64,000 nucleotides of DNA, from contig NZ_JADNRQ010000002.1 of assembly GCF_015594625.1 (NCBI RefSeq), positions 62,001 to 126,000 of the forward strand, written 5' to 3'. The notes beneath the pieces were generated by a model. That model saw nothing but the letters and a program-made list of their open reading frames with translations. It had not been told where the DNA came from and searched no databases. A program made the translations under genes and the position numbers. This stretch comes from Desulfallas sp. Bu1-1. Lineage in GTDB: Bacteria; Bacillota; Desulfotomaculia; Desulfotomaculales; Desulfallaceae. Below, piece by piece: positions 13,259 to 22,935 of this stretch. Within the stretch, counting starts at the first letter, position 1. Each line of letters begins with the position of its first letter.

Positions 13259-14339
13259 CAATGTTCTCCCCCAGGGTGGTAATAACCTCCCGCAAAGACT
13301 GTAAAAATATTTCGTTTTCCCGCGGCCGGCCCACGGTAACGCGCAGGTAACCGGATAATAAGGGGTCGCCGAAGTTTCGCACCAGTACCTTTTTTCCCAG
13401 CAGGCCATGAAAAATGTCGGAGGCCGAATAATTTGTACTGAACAACAGGTAATTGGCGTCCGACGGGTAAACCCGCACGCCCGGAATTTGTTGCATCCCG
13501 GCGAATAATTGCTCGCGCGCGGCCACGATTTGTTCCACATGCCGGGCAAAGATTCCGCTGTTGCGCAGTACCGCCAGTGCGGCCAGTTGGGAAAAAGTAT
13601 TCAGGTTAAAAGGCTGTTTAACTTTATGCAAAAGTCGTAGTACTTCGGGCCGGGCGAGCAGGTAACCCACCCGTAAGCCCGCCAGGCCGTATGCCTTGGA
13701 AAAGGTCCGTAAAATAACGAGGTTGGGGTGTTTCTCCAGTAAAGGTAAAAAGTCGGCTCCCCCAAATTCAACATACGCCTGGTCCACCACCACCGGGCAG
13801 CGACAATTGCCCAGAATTGAGGTTAATTGCTCCGCGGTCGCCGAGTTGCCCGTGGGGTTGTTGGGGGAACAGATCACCACCAGGCCGGCACCGTCGCCGG
13901 CCTGGATAATTTTTTCCACCGGCAGGTCGAAATCATCTTCCCTGTTTATTTCCACTACTTCCGCTCCGGACACTCTGGCATGGATGCCGTACATGGAAAA
14001 GGTCGGCGTGGCGATAATCACCCGGTTGCCGGCTCCGAAAGTAAGCATTATGTTGAGAATTAATTCGTCCGACCCGTTTCCCGCCATAATGTGATCCGCC
14101 GGGACACCGCGACGCAAAGCAAGCTCCCGCAGCAGTTCTTCCGCCATCGCATCGGGGTAGCGGGTAAAAGACTGGGGACCCAGTGCGGCAAACATTTGCC
14201 GGGTGATTTCCGGCGGAAAATCAAAGGGGTTCTCGTTGGCATCAAGTTTAATTACACCGGGGTAGGCTACAGAATGATACGGGGTCAATTCCTTCAAGCA
14301 ATCCCGAACCAGCCCCTCCGGATTAAAAACATAGCTCAC
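13251..14339 (-). CDS. hisC: histidinol-phosphate aminotransferase
   Basis: A PLP-dependent fold type I aminotransferase of 362 residues converting imidazole acetol phosphate to histidinol phosphate. KLDANENPFDFPPE near the N-terminus, the CSPNNPTGNS segment near residue 160, and the Schiff-base Lys in RTFSKAYGLAGLRVGY near 215 are the family marks. It sits six bases after hisD and overlaps hisB. Confidence 0.96.
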   Translation of the reverse strand: MSYVFNPEGLVRDCLKELTPYHSVAYPGVIKLDANENPFDFPPEITRQMFAALGPQSFTRYPDAMAEELLRELALRRGVPADHIMAGNGSDELILNIMLTFGAGNRVIIATPTFSMYGIHARVSGAEVVEINREDDFDLPVEKIIQAGDGAGLVVICSPNNPTGNSATAEQLTSILGNCRCPVVVDQAYVEFGGADFLPLLEKHPNLVILRTFSKAYGLAGLRVGYLLARPEVLRLLHKVKQPFNLNTFSQLAALAVLRNSGIFARHVEQIVAAREQLFAGMQQIPGVRVYPSDANYLLFSTNYSASDIFHGLLGKKVLVRNFGDPLLSGYLRVTVGRPRENEIFLQSLREVITTLGENIDE

Positions 14340-14345
14340 CCGAAA

Positions 14346-15830
14346 TCAACCCCTTTCTTTTTTGTTTCCGCCGTGATCATTGTTGAAACCATTGAAGCCG
14401 CCCGCATCAACACTGTGCAGGCTGCCGAAGCCCGGTTTAAAACGCTCCCAACCCGGCAGTTCCCTGGCACCCAGATCACTCTGGGGAACTGCGGAGTAAT
14501 GAGTTGGTGCTGCGCCGTTCTTCGGTTGTACTTCTTCATTTCCGGGTTGTGCTGCAAGTCTGATCTTGACGGCCGCGGCATGGGCGTCCAGCCCTTCCAT
14601 CATGGCCAGGGTGACAATGTATTTGCCGTCCCGCTGCAGCGCCCTGGGAGAATAGCCGATGATACTGGTTTTTTTCATAAACGTGTCCACATTGAGCGGT
14701 GAAAAAAACCTGGCCGTACCGCCCGTGGGCAGCACGTGGTTGGGCCCGGCAAAATAGTCACCCACCGGTTCGGGTGAATACTGGCCCAGGAAAATCGTCC
14801 CGGCGTTGCCCAGCTTGCCCAGCCACATGTAGGGGTCGCGCACCAGCAACTCCAGGTGTTCGGGAGCGAAAGAATCAGCAACTTGCACGGCCTCGGCCAG
14901 TGTACCGGTGATGACGATGGCTCCCCTTTCTCTAATGGATTTTTCTGCCACCTCCCGCCTGTTTAAATTTTTCAACTGGTCGATGAGCGCCTGTTGAACA
15001 TTTTGTGCCAGGCGGGTGGACGGGGTCACCAGGACCGCGGAAGCCATCTCGTCATGTTCCGCCTGGGCCAGCATGTCCGCAGCAACGAATTCCGGCCTGG
15101 CCGTTTCGTCCGCGATGATCAGCACCTCGCTCGGCCCGGCCAGCATGTCAATGTCAACCATGCCGAAAACTTGGCGTTTGGCCGCAGTGACATAAATATT
15201 GCCGGGCCCGACTATTTTATCCACCTTTGCTATGGTCTGCGTTCCGTAAGCCAGCGCGGCAATTGCCTGGGCTCCGCCTGCGCGGTAGATTTCCGTGACG
15301 CCGGCCTCGGCTGCGGCCACCAGGGTATGGGGGTTAATCGAGCCGTTGCGGCCGGGCGGGGTAACCATCACAATTTCCCGCACTCCCGCCACAGCGGCCG
15401 GAATGGCGTTCATTAAAACCGAGGAGGGGTAGGAGGCTTTGCCCCCGGGCACGTATATGCCCACCCTGCGCAGGGGCAGAAGCAACTGTCCCAGCAGTGT
15501 GCCGTCGGATTGCGGGTCGATCCAGGAATTTCTGAGCTGTTTGCGGTGAAATTGCACAATGTTTTGGGCAGCCTTGCGCAGGGCAACCAAAAAATCCTCG
15601 CTCATGCTGTTATAAGCGGCCTCGATCTCATCCGGCCCCACCCTGATGCCGGACGCCTCCAGGCGAATACCGTCAAGCCGGGCGGTGGCGGCGCATAACG
15701 CTTCATCCCCGCCTGTTCTAACAGAATTCACGATATCCCTTACCGCATCGTCAACCTTTTCCAGGTCAAGGGTTCTTTTATGTAATAAACCGGTGAGAGC
15801 ATCATCCCCCGGTCTGATCACTTGAATCAA
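14346..15830 (-). CDS. hisD: histidinol dehydrogenase with extra C-terminal tail
   Basis: HisD oxidises histidinol to histidine in two NAD-dependent steps with a zinc ion. The core shows GPGNIYVTAAKRQVFG near residue 195, AGPSEVLIIADE, the metal-binding QAEHDEMASA and APEHLELLV. Start is TTG at 15830 with a strong AAAGGAGGTG six bases before. At 494 residues it is about 65 longer than usual: after the normal end (VTLAMMEGLDAHAAAVKIRL) follows a Gly/Asn/Pro-rich tail of low complexity reaching to 14346. The tail has no recognised domain. First gene of the operon behind the promoter at 15873-15901. Confidence 0.95.
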   Translation of the reverse strand: MIQVIRPGDDALTGLLHKRTLDLEKVDDAVRDIVNSVRTGGDEALCAATARLDGIRLEASGIRVGPDEIEAAYNSMSEDFLVALRKAAQNIVQFHRKQLRNSWIDPQSDGTLLGQLLLPLRRVGIYVPGGKASYPSSVLMNAIPAAVAGVREIVMVTPPGRNGSINPHTLVAAAEAGVTEIYRAGGAQAIAALAYGTQTIAKVDKIVGPGNIYVTAAKRQVFGMVDIDMLAGPSEVLIIADETARPEFVAADMLAQAEHDEMASAVLVTPSTRLAQNVQQALIDQLKNLNRREVAEKSIRERGAIVITGTLAEAVQVADSFAPEHLELLVRDPYMWLGKLGNAGTIFLGQYSPEPVGDYFAGPNHVLPTGGTARFFSPLNVDTFMKKTSIIGYSPRALQRDGKYIVTLAMMEGLDAHAAAVKIRLAAQPGNEEVQPKNGAAPTHYSAVPQSDLGARELPGWERFKPGFGSLHSVDAGGFNGFNNDHGGNKKERG

Positions 15831-15860
15831 TAAAGCACCTCCTTTAATACGTTAAAGCAA

Positions 15861-15894
15861 TAACATAATAAAATATTAAATTACCCCCATGTTA
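15861..15894. promoter_or_regulatory. inverted repeat around the hisD -10 box, candidate repressor site
   Basis: TAACAT (15861-15866) and ATGTTA (15889-15894) form inverted arms 22 bases apart that straddle the -10 box. A dimeric regulator such as the adjacent YerC could bind here. The arms are short, so chance is not excluded. Confidence 0.3.
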
Positions 15895-15901
15895 CTGTCA
15901 A
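15873..15901 (-). promoter_or_regulatory. strong sigma-A promoter of the histidine operon
   Basis: A consensus TTGACA (15896-15901), a 17-base spacer and TAATAT (15873-15878) lie 42 bases before hisD and just past the yerC stop, so hisD-C-B-H-A-F-I can be transcribed apart from yerC. Confidence 0.85.
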
Positions 15902-15911
15902 CATTTTTTTG

Positions 15912-16226
15912 CTATTCCACCCGCTCGTTTTTCACAGGGTTTAATCTTTCCAGCACGATCTTGTAACCGTCCGCCCCGTAATTCAACGACCTTTTAACCC
16001 TGCTGATGGTGGCAGTGCTGGCCCCGGTGCGCGAGGCAATCTCGCCGTAAGTAAAGTTGGCCTGCAGCATTCTGGCCACTTCCAGCCGCTGGGCCATTGA
16101 TTTTATTTCGGCCACCGTGCAGACATCCTCAAAAAACTGGTAGCACTCGTCGATGTTCTTTAACTGCATTATCGCCTGAAAAAGCTGGTCGATTAAAGGT
16201 TCCCGCAGTTTTCCGGTATAAGTCAC
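15912..16226 (-). CDS. yerC: YerC/YecD family TrpR-like regulator (probable histidine repressor HisR)
   Basis: A 104-residue all-helical protein with the TrpR fold: VCTVAEIKSMAQRLEVARML followed by the helix-turn-helix YGEIASRTGASTATISRVKRSL near residues 60-82. In Gram-positives this family is linked to control of histidine genes with histidine as co-repressor (the HisR proposal from comparative genomics). Its place directly upstream of hisD supports this. GTG start at 16226 with GGGAGG eight bases before. It ends 10 bases before the hisD -35 box. Confidence 0.88.
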   Translation of the reverse strand: MTYTGKLREPLIDQLFQAIMQLKNIDECYQFFEDVCTVAEIKSMAQRLEVARMLQANFTYGEIASRTGASTATISRVKRSLNYGADGYKIVLERLNPVKNERVE

Positions 16227-16282
16227 TCGATTTTCCTCCCGGAAACAATTTAATTCCCAATTAGGTTATTATTTCTACCTTT

Positions 16283-16312
16283 CTTATATGCAATTCGCTG
16301 GCAAACCGTCAA
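16283..16312 (-). promoter_or_regulatory. sigma-A promoter candidate for yerC
   Basis: TTGACG (16307-16312), 18 bases, TATAAG (16283-16288), 57 bases upstream of the yerC GTG start. Confidence 0.6.
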
Positions 16313-16339
16313 ATCCTTTCACATGGCAAAGTGTTAAAC

Positions 16340-16367
16340 AAAAAAAGATAACCGGTCTTGCGACCGG
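16340..16367 (-). terminator. intrinsic terminator of the purine operon (after purD)
   Basis: Stem CCGGTC/GACCGG (16352-16357, 16362-16367) with a TTGC-type loop and a run of seven T on the minus strand, about 33 bases past the purD stop. Confidence 0.85.
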
Positions 16368-16400
16368 ATATCCCGAATTATTTTTGACTTGCGCAAATCG

Positions 16401-17666
16401 TCATCTGGCCAGAGCTTTTTTACCGATATCCTTGCGGTAATGCATATCGTTGAAATGCACTTTGGATACTCCCTGATAGGCCAGCTCAATGGCTTCCGGA
16501 ATGCTTGCAGCCCTGGCGGTGATGCCGATTACGCGGCCGCCCGCCGTAACTACCCGGTTGCCCTTCAGGGCGGTACCGGAATGAAAAGCCACCACGTTTT
16601 CCGGCAAATTATCCAGGCCGGAAATTATTTCCCCCTTGCGGTATTCGCCGGGGTAGCCCTGGGAGGTCAGCACCACGCAAACCGATGCCCCGTCATTCCA
16701 GCCGATGTTGATCTTATTTAATTCACCGGCCAGCAGCGCTTCAATCACGTCCACCAAATCCGATTGCAGCATCATCATGATGGGCTGGGCCTCGGGGTCG
16801 CCGAACCGGGCGTTGAATTCGAGGACCTGCGGGCCCCTGTCCGTGATCATCAGTCCCGCGTAAAGCACCCCGCGGTACGGGCGGTCCTCGGCAGCCAAAC
16901 CGCGCACGGTGGGAATCAATATTTTATCCACAACCTCCTGCCTCAGCTCCGGAGTGATAACCGGCGCCGGCGCGTAAGCTCCCATCCCCCCGGTGTTGGG
17001 CCCGCAGTCGTTGTCGTAGACCTGTTTGTGGTCCTGGGCGGGAATCATGGGCACCACGTTTTCACCATCGGTGAAAGCCAGCATGCTGGCTTCCTCGCCC
17101 CGCAGGCATTCCTCCACCACAACGCGGTTGCCCGCCGCCCCGAAAGCCCTCTGCTTCATAATGTAATGCACCGCTGACAGGGCAGTCTGCTCGTCCTCCG
17201 CAACGATAACACCCTTACCGGCAGCCAGCCCGTCGGCCTTGATCACGCAGGGAGCGCCTGTTTTTTTAATGTATTCCTGTGCTGCTTCGGCGTCCTCAAA
17301 AACGGCATGCCGGGCGGTGGGGATGCTGTATTTTTGCATGATTTCCTTGGCCAGGACCTTGCTGCCCTCGATTTCCGCGGCCCTTTGCCGGGGGCCGAAC
17401 ACCGGGAAGCCCTCTTTTTCCATCGCGTCCACCAGGCCGGCCACCAGGGGCGCCTCCGGCCCCACCACGGTCAGGTCGAATTTGTGCTGCCGGGCCAGAT
17501 CCAGGATGGCCGGTACATTTTCAGCATTGATGTTCACACATTCCGCCAGTTCGGCAATACCGGCATTGCCCGGCGCGCAGAATATCTTTTTCACCCGGGG
17601 ACTACGGCTCAATTTCCACGCCAGGGCGTGCTCCCGGCCCCCGCCCCCCACGATTAAAACCTTCAA
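16401..17666 (-). CDS. purD: phosphoribosylamine-glycine ligase
   Basis: PurD joins glycine to phosphoribosylamine with ATP (second step of purine synthesis). 421 residues of ATP-grasp fold: MKVLIVGGGGREHALAWKL at the start, the ATP-binding ADGLAAGKGV near residue 145, FNARFGDPEAQP near 285. Last gene of the pur cluster, 21 bases after purH and followed by a terminator. Confidence 0.97.
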   Translation of the reverse strand: MKVLIVGGGGREHALAWKLSRSPRVKKIFCAPGNAGIAELAECVNINAENVPAILDLARQHKFDLTVVGPEAPLVAGLVDAMEKEGFPVFGPRQRAAEIEGSKVLAKEIMQKYSIPTARHAVFEDAEAAQEYIKKTGAPCVIKADGLAAGKGVIVAEDEQTALSAVHYIMKQRAFGAAGNRVVVEECLRGEEASMLAFTDGENVVPMIPAQDHKQVYDNDCGPNTGGMGAYAPAPVITPELRQEVVDKILIPTVRGLAAEDRPYRGVLYAGLMITDRGPQVLEFNARFGDPEAQPIMMMLQSDLVDVIEALLAGELNKINIGWNDGASVCVVLTSQGYPGEYRKGEIISGLDNLPENVVAFHSGTALKGNRVVTAGGRVIGITARAASIPEAIELAYQGVSKVHFNDMHYRKDIGKKALAR

Positions 17667-17687
17667 GTTATCTCCCCCTGAAAAGAA

Positions 17688-19226
17688 TTAATGTCTGAAA
17701 TGGCGCATGCCGGTGAAGACCATGGCAATGCCGTTTTTGTCGGCCACCTCTATGGATTCGTTATCACGCAGGGAACCGCCGGGCTGGATCACGGCGCTGA
17801 TCCCTGCCGCCGCCGCTTCTTCCAGGGTGTCGGAGAACGGGAAAAACGCGTCCGAAGCCAGAACGGCTCCCCTGGCCGCTTCTCCCGCCTGTTTCAAGGC
17901 GATGCGGGCCGAGGTGACCCGGTTCATCTGGCCGGCGCCCACACCGAGCACCTTTTTGTTTTTGGCCACCACGATTGCGTTTGATTTAACATGTTTAACC
18001 ACGGTCATGGCAAACAGCAGGTCCTCCAGCTCCTGCTCACCGGGAGCGCGCCTGGTAACCACCTTCATCCTGTCCCTGTCCACCACGCCCCGGTCAAAAT
18101 TCTGGACCAGCAAACCGCCGTTGACTTTGCGCAATTCAAAGCGGTCGGAGCTTTCATTTAACGGGCCGGTTTTCAGAATGCGTAAATTCTCCTTTTGTTT
18201 TAAAATGGCCAGGGCGTCCTCGTCGTAATCCGGGGCGATTACAGCTTCCAGGAATATTTTGTTCATTTCTTCGGCCGTGGCCGCGTCCACCTTGGCATTA
18301 AAAGCGACAATGCCGCCGAAAGCCGACACAGGGTCACCTTCGTACGCCATTTTATAGGCGTCCACCAGTGTACCGGCGCTGGCCGCACCGCACGGGTTGT
18401 TGTGCTTGACGATGACGGCGGAAGTTTCAGCAAATTCCCTCACCGCCTCCAGGGCGGCATTCAAATCCAAAATGTTGTTATAGGAAAGTTCCTTGCCGTG
18501 CAGTTGCACGGCATTGCCCACGCAAGCCCCGGTTACCGACGGGTCGTGATAAAACGCCGCGCTCTGGTGGGGATTTTCACCATACCGCAAGGTTTGGACC
18601 AGGTTGTACCGGCTTTGCCAAACAGGTGGAAAAACGTTGTCCGTTTTGTTGAGAGCGGAAAGGTAATTTGCAATGGCGCTGTCGTATGCGGCGGTATGGG
18701 CAAAGGCTTCCCGGGCCAGGTCCAGGCGAAATTCCTCGCTGATTTCGCCGCGTTTGACGGCCTCCAGCACCTCCGGGTAGCGCTGCGGGCTGACCACCAC
18801 CAGTACATACCTGTAGTTCTTGGCCGCCGCGCGCACCATGGCAGGCCCGCCGATATCAATATTTTCAACGGCCTCTTCCAGTGTAACTCCGGGTTTGGCC
18901 ACCGTTTCCCTGAACGGGTAAAGGTTCACCACCACCAGGTCGATGGGGGTAATGTTATGTTCCCTTAATTGGGCCAGGTGCTCGTCCGTACGCATGGCCA
19001 GAATGCCGCCGTGTACCCGGGGGTGGAGTGTTTTCACCCGGCCGTCCAGGATTTCCGGAAAACCGGTAACATCCGTTATGTAAGTGACGGGTATGCCGGC
19101 TCCGCGCAGGGTCCTGGCCGTGCCGCCGGTCGATACTATCTCAATGCCGGCACCGGCCAGTGCCCGCGCAAACTCCACCAGCCCGCTCTTATCGGAGACG
19201 CTGATTAACGCCCGTTTTATCGCCAT
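17688..19226 (-). CDS. purH: bifunctional AICAR transformylase / IMP cyclohydrolase
   Basis: PurH carries out the last two steps to IMP. The N-terminal ~200 residues are the MGS-like cyclohydrolase ([34 protein letters not shown]); the rest is the folate-dependent transformylase with the [10 protein letters not shown] motif near residue 265. 512 residues is standard. The upstream 19227-19428 stretch to purN has no gene; it holds a GGGG-TCTGTG-CCCC hairpin at about 19357 and nothing else recognised. Confidence 0.97.
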   Translation of the reverse strand: MAIKRALISVSDKSGLVEFARALAGAGIEIVSTGGTARTLRGAGIPVTYITDVTGFPEILDGRVKTLHPRVHGGILAMRTDEHLAQLREHNITPIDLVVVNLYPFRETVAKPGVTLEEAVENIDIGGPAMVRAAAKNYRYVLVVVSPQRYPEVLEAVKRGEISEEFRLDLAREAFAHTAAYDSAIANYLSALNKTDNVFPPVWQSRYNLVQTLRYGENPHQSAAFYHDPSVTGACVGNAVQLHGKELSYNNILDLNAALEAVREFAETSAVIVKHNNPCGAASAGTLVDAYKMAYEGDPVSAFGGIVAFNAKVDAATAEEMNKIFLEAVIAPDYDEDALAILKQKENLRILKTGPLNESSDRFELRKVNGGLLVQNFDRGVVDRDRMKVVTRRAPGEQELEDLLFAMTVVKHVKSNAIVVAKNKKVLGVGAGQMNRVTSARIALKQAGEAARGAVLASDAFFPFSDTLEEAAAAGISAVIQPGGSLRDNESIEVADKNGIAMVFTGMRHFRH

Positions 19227-19428
19227 CTTTTTACCTCCTATCTCAATATTTTCAATAAAGCTTTAACTAGCTCTTATTAACTGCGCTTTTCAAAAATTTA
19301 TCAACCTGGGCGGTCCAATCCACAATTCACCCCTTGCTCACACTATCATGTCTCCCGGGGTCTGTGCCCCAACATTCCTTTGTTCAGCACAATGGAGGCG
19401 GGTGGGAAACCGGTAGAATGTTCAACGC

Positions 19429-20037
19429 CTACTTAATATAAACTTTCCGACCCCTGACCTCCAGCTTGCCTTCACAGAAAAGCCTGATCGCCTCGGGGTA
19501 AATCCTGTGTTCCTGCTCCAAAATGCGCTCCGCCAGGGTGTCCGCGGTATCGTCGTCATAAACGGGCACAACCGCCTGCAGGATGATGGGGCCGGTATCC
19601 ATTCCCTCGTCCACAAAGTGCACCGTGCAGCCGCTGAATTTCACCCCATAGCACCAGGCCTGTTCCTGGGCGTGGAGGCCGGGGAAGGCGGGCAGCAGGG
19701 CGGGGTGAATGTTCATGATCCGGCCGGGGAAAGCGTCCAGCAATCCGTTTCCCACCAGCCTCATGTACCCGGCCAGGCAAACCAGGTCCACCCCGTGTTC
19801 CTTCAAAACGCCGGCTATTTGACGCTCGTACTCCGCTTTGCCGGGAAAATCCCCCATGTCTACGTGCACCGCGGGTATGCCCGCCCGGCGGGCCCGCTCA
19901 AGGGCGAAGGCGTTCCCATTGTCGCTGATGACAACCGCCACCCTGGCCGGCAGCCTTCCAGCGGCGCAGGCGTCAATAATTGCTTGGAGGTTGGAGCCGC
20001 GGCCCGAGGCCAGCACCCCCAGATTCAACTTGTTCAT
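19429..20037 (-). CDS. purN: phosphoribosylglycinamide formyltransferase (folate-dependent)
   Basis: PurN formylates GAR with 10-formyltetrahydrofolate. 202 residues: LGVLASGRGSNLQAIID at the start, IMNIHPALLPAFPGLHAQEQA near 105-125 with the catalytic Asn and His, and VHFVDEGMDTGPIILQ near 140 with the catalytic Asp. It is separated from purM by a 321-base dispersed repeat, so it may depend on read-through or its own promoter. Confidence 0.97.
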   Translation of the reverse strand: MNKLNLGVLASGRGSNLQAIIDACAAGRLPARVAVVISDNGNAFALERARRAGIPAVHVDMGDFPGKAEYERQIAGVLKEHGVDLVCLAGYMRLVGNGLLDAFPGRIMNIHPALLPAFPGLHAQEQAWCYGVKFSGCTVHFVDEGMDTGPIILQAVVPVYDDDTADTLAERILEQEHRIYPEAIRLFCEGKLEVRGRKVYIK

Positions 20038-20066
20038 ATTCTCCCCCCGAGAGTAATAAAATGATT

Positions 20067-20387
20067 ACCGGTACTTGTATCCGGCGCTCCGGCGGTTTCT
20101 TTCGTTCGTTTCGCAATTTTACCCTTGAGGCCGGTGAAGCTTGTAGTTAACGCTTGCAATCCCGCACTCAGCTGGTCAGCTGAGAGCGGGACCTAACTAC
20201 TTCTTCACGCCCTAAGGGGGCATGGCTCTTGGGGATATGACGTGTTATTGGGGACATACCTCCGACCAAAAAGCCATGACCCTAAAGAGGAGGTGTGTCC
20301 CCTGACCTCTTTTCCGCATCCAGTGCTCCACTCACTCCAGAAATCCGCCGGAGTACCTGCCGCTGTGGTGTTTTTGCAGCAAAATCA
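20067..20387. repeat. dispersed repeat, copy 1 (between purM and purN)
   Basis: This 321-base intergenic block matches 22936-23231 along its length (by eye about 80-85% identity). Shared blocks are the ACCGGTACT start, GGCGCTCCGGCGG, TAACGCTTGCAA, CTACTTCTTCACGCC, and the end TCCAGAAATCCGCCGG. Near the 3' half both copies have the long inverted arms GGGGACATACCTCC and GGAGGTGTGTCCCC. Copy 1 alone carries an extra palindromic hairpin CTCAGCTG-GT-CAGCTGAG at about 20167-20184. There is no open reading frame, so it is probably a non-autonomous mobile element (MITE or REP-like). Confidence 0.85.
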
Positions 20388-20390
20388 CAA

Positions 20391-21431
20391 TTATAACAGG
20401 TGCACCTTACCGTCTCCTTCTGTAACCCGGCCCACCAGCCTTGCGTCTTCACCGCACCTGTTCAGTTCGTCTATCACATCACCGGCTAGCTCTTTTTCCA
20501 CCACCAGCACCATGCCAACACCCATGTTGAAGACCCGGTACATTTCGGCGGCATCAACGGGGCCCTCCCGGGCAATAATCCTGAAAACGGCTGGCACCTC
20601 CCAGGTGCCGGTATCAATTTCCACGGCGGTTCCCGGCGGCAGGATGCGGGGCACGTTTTCCACCAGTCCCCCGCCGGTGATATGGGCAATTCCTTTTATT
20701 TTAAATTTATTTAGCAGGGGCAGGACGACCGGCACGTAGATCCGCGTCGGACGCAGCAATTCCTCGCCCACGGTGCAACCCAGCTCGCGTTCCACTTGTT
20801 CAACCCTGCCGGCAACCATTTCCAGCAGCACGCGGCGGGCCAGGGAATAGCCGTTGCTGTGCAGCCCCGAGGAAGGCAGGCCGATCACCGCATCGCCCGG
20901 TGTAATCGCGCTGCCGTCAATGATATCTTTTTTTTCCACTACTCCCACCGCAAATCCTGCGATGTCGTACTCGCCATCCCCGTAAAAGCCGGGCATTTCG
21001 GCGGTTTCCCCACCGATCAGGGCGCAGCCGGCCCGGCGGCAGCCCTCGGCTACTCCGGCCACGATATCCGCCACCTTTTCCGGTTCCAGCCGGCCAATGG
21101 CCAGGTAATCCAGGAAAAACAGCGGCTCCGCTCCAAGGGCTAAAATATCGTTGACGCACATGGCCACAGCGTCAATACCAATAGTATCGTGTTTATCCAG
21201 CATGAAAGCCACGCGCAGCTTGGTGCCGACGCCGTCGGTGCCTGAAACCAGGACGGGCTCGTGATACTTTGCGGTATCCATTTGAAAAAGCCCCCCAAAA
21301 CCACCGATACCCGCGAGCACGCCGGGCCGAAAGGTGCTCCGGACCGATTTTTTCATCAACTCCACGGCGCGGTTCCCCGCGTCGATATTAACGCCAGTAT
21401 CCGCGTAGGTGATCGGTTTTTGCTCGGACAT
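20391..21431 (-). CDS. purM: phosphoribosylformylglycinamidine cyclo-ligase
   Basis: PurM closes the imidazole ring of AIR using ATP. The protein has [16 protein letters not shown] at the start, [13 protein letters not shown] near 60, the [14 protein letters not shown] motif near 135 and [13 protein letters not shown] near 245. About 346 residues. ATG at 21431 has GGGGGAAATT before it; an ATG at 21455 overlapping the purF stop is the alternative start. Its own stop lies only three bases beyond repeat copy 1. Confidence 0.96.
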   Translation of the reverse strand: MSEQKPITYADTGVNIDAGNRAVELMKKSVRSTFRPGVLAGIGGFGGLFQMDTAKYHEPVLVSGTDGVGTKLRVAFMLDKHDTIGIDAVAMCVNDILALGAEPLFFLDYLAIGRLEPEKVADIVAGVAEGCRRAGCALIGGETAEMPGFYGDGEYDIAGFAVGVVEKKDIIDGSAITPGDAVIGLPSSGLHSNGYSLARRVLLEMVAGRVEQVERELGCTVGEELLRPTRIYVPVVLPLLNKFKIKGIAHITGGGLVENVPRILPPGTAVEIDTGTWEVPAVFRIIAREGPVDAAEMYRVFNMGVGMVLVVEKELAGDVIDELNRCGEDARLVGRVTEGDGKVHLL

Positions 21432-21451
21432 AATTTCCCCCGTTTCCATGA

Positions 21452-22888
21452 TCATTCCAGGCTGTATTTTCCGGTTTCCTTGGGTTTGGCCACCTCCACT
21501 GGGTAGTTGCCGTCAAAACAGGCAGTGCAGAAGTTGTCCCGGGAGTTGCCGAATATGTTTAAGAGCCCGTCCAGCGACAGGTAATACAGGCCGTCGGCGC
21601 CTATGGAGCGGCAAATTTCCTCCAGGGATAACCGGGCGGCAATCAGTTCGTCCTCGTTGGAAGTGTCGATCCCGTAATAGCAGGACCTGGTAATGGGCGG
21701 CGAACTCAGGCACATGTGCACTTCCTTGACCCCGCAATCGCGCAGCATGGCCACGATTTTGCCGCTGGTGGTGCCCCGTACGATGGAATCGTCCACCATG
21801 ACCACTCTTTTACCGTTTAAAACTTCGCGCACCGAATTAAGCTTAAGCCTTACCCCCAGGTCCCTCATTTCCTGGGAGGGCTGAATGAAAGTTCTGCCGA
21901 TGTAGCGGTTCTTCATCAAGCCTTCCTCAAAGGGGATCCCTGAAGCTTCGGCAAAACCGCGGGCGGCCGCCGTTCCCGAATCGGGCACCGGTATGACTAT
22001 ATCCGCATCCACCGGGTATTCACCGGCCAGCACCCTGCCCATTTCCCGCCGTACCATGTTGACGTTGAAGCCGTCAATAAAGCTGTCCGGGCGGGCAAAG
22101 TAAATGTACTCGAAAATGCAGTGCGCGCGCTTGCGCGGTTTAAGCACCTGGATGGACTCCAGGCCGTTTTCGTCCATAACCACGATTTCACCCGGCTGCA
22201 CATCCCGGATCAACCCGGCCCCCACAGTGTCAAGGGCGCAAGACTCAGAGGCCACCACGTAACCCTCACCCAGCGTGCCCAGGCACAACGGGCGGAACCC
22301 GTGCGGGTCGCGCACGGCGATAAGCTTGTTTTCCGTAATGATGACCAGTGAATACGCGCCCTTAATGTCAATCATGCACTTGACTAAAGCGTCTTCCAGG
22401 CCGTTTTGCGCGGACCTGGCGATAATGTTGACAATAACCTCGCTGTCGGTTGAGGATTGAAAAACCGAGCCGGTGGCCATCAGCCGGCTGCGCAGTTCGG
22501 TAACATTGGTGAGATTGCCGTTGTGCGCCAGACCCAGCATGCCCCCGGCATAGCGGAACAACAGCGGCTGGGCATTGACGGGGTGGCTGGCGCCGGTGGT
22601 GGAGTAACGCACGTGGCCGATGGCGATATGCCCGCGCAGGTTGTTCAACTGGTCTCCGGAAAACACTTCCGACACCAGGCCCATCCCTTTGTACAGCTGT
22701 ACTTTTTTACCGTCGGCGACAGCGATGCCGGCGCTTTCCTGCCCGCGGTGCTGCAATGCGTAAAGGCCGTAATACGTAAGCCTGGTCACGTCATGCCCCG
22801 GGGCGTAAATGCCGAAAACGCCGCATTCCTCCCTGGGCTTGTCCGGCAACAATATTCCGTTTGTTGATCCGGGCCGGCAACCTGCCAT
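21452..22888 (-). CDS. purF: amidophosphoribosyltransferase
   Basis: PurF is the first and regulated step of purine synthesis (PRPP plus glutamine to phosphoribosylamine). It is the Bacillus type: a propeptide of about 20 residues ends before the nucleophile Cys in [12 protein letters not shown], and cysteines [27 protein letters not shown] and FCTACF can ligate the 4Fe-4S cluster. The PRPP loop is [15 protein letters not shown] near 345. Start ATG 22888 after GGGGGAGAT; an upstream in-frame ATG at 22933 lacks such a site. Overlap or near-contact with purM downstream; upstream lies repeat copy 2, in the place where purS, purQ and purL would be expected. Confidence 0.97.
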   Translation of the reverse strand: MAGCRPGSTNGILLPDKPREECGVFGIYAPGHDVTRLTYYGLYALQHRGQESAGIAVADGKKVQLYKGMGLVSEVFSGDQLNNLRGHIAIGHVRYSTTGASHPVNAQPLLFRYAGGMLGLAHNGNLTNVTELRSRLMATGSVFQSSTDSEVIVNIIARSAQNGLEDALVKCMIDIKGAYSLVIITENKLIAVRDPHGFRPLCLGTLGEGYVVASESCALDTVGAGLIRDVQPGEIVVMDENGLESIQVLKPRKRAHCIFEYIYFARPDSFIDGFNVNMVRREMGRVLAGEYPVDADIVIPVPDSGTAAARGFAEASGIPFEEGLMKNRYIGRTFIQPSQEMRDLGVRLKLNSVREVLNGKRVVMVDDSIVRGTTSGKIVAMLRDCGVKEVHMCLSSPPITRSCYYGIDTSNEDELIAARLSLEEICRSIGADGLYYLSLDGLLNIFGNSRDNFCTACFDGNYPVEVAKPKETGKYSLE

Positions 22889-22935
22889 AACTATCTCCCC
22901 CAGCATTAAATTTAAATAATGATTTTGCTGCAAAA

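Noticed and set aside
13259-13549. N-terminal extension of hisB
   Set aside because: It lies wholly inside hisC in another frame; the normal HisB start at 13258 is adequate.
15831-15911. T-box leader before hisD
   Set aside because: The gap is only 81 bases, with no T-box sequence and no terminator; the promoter lies within it.
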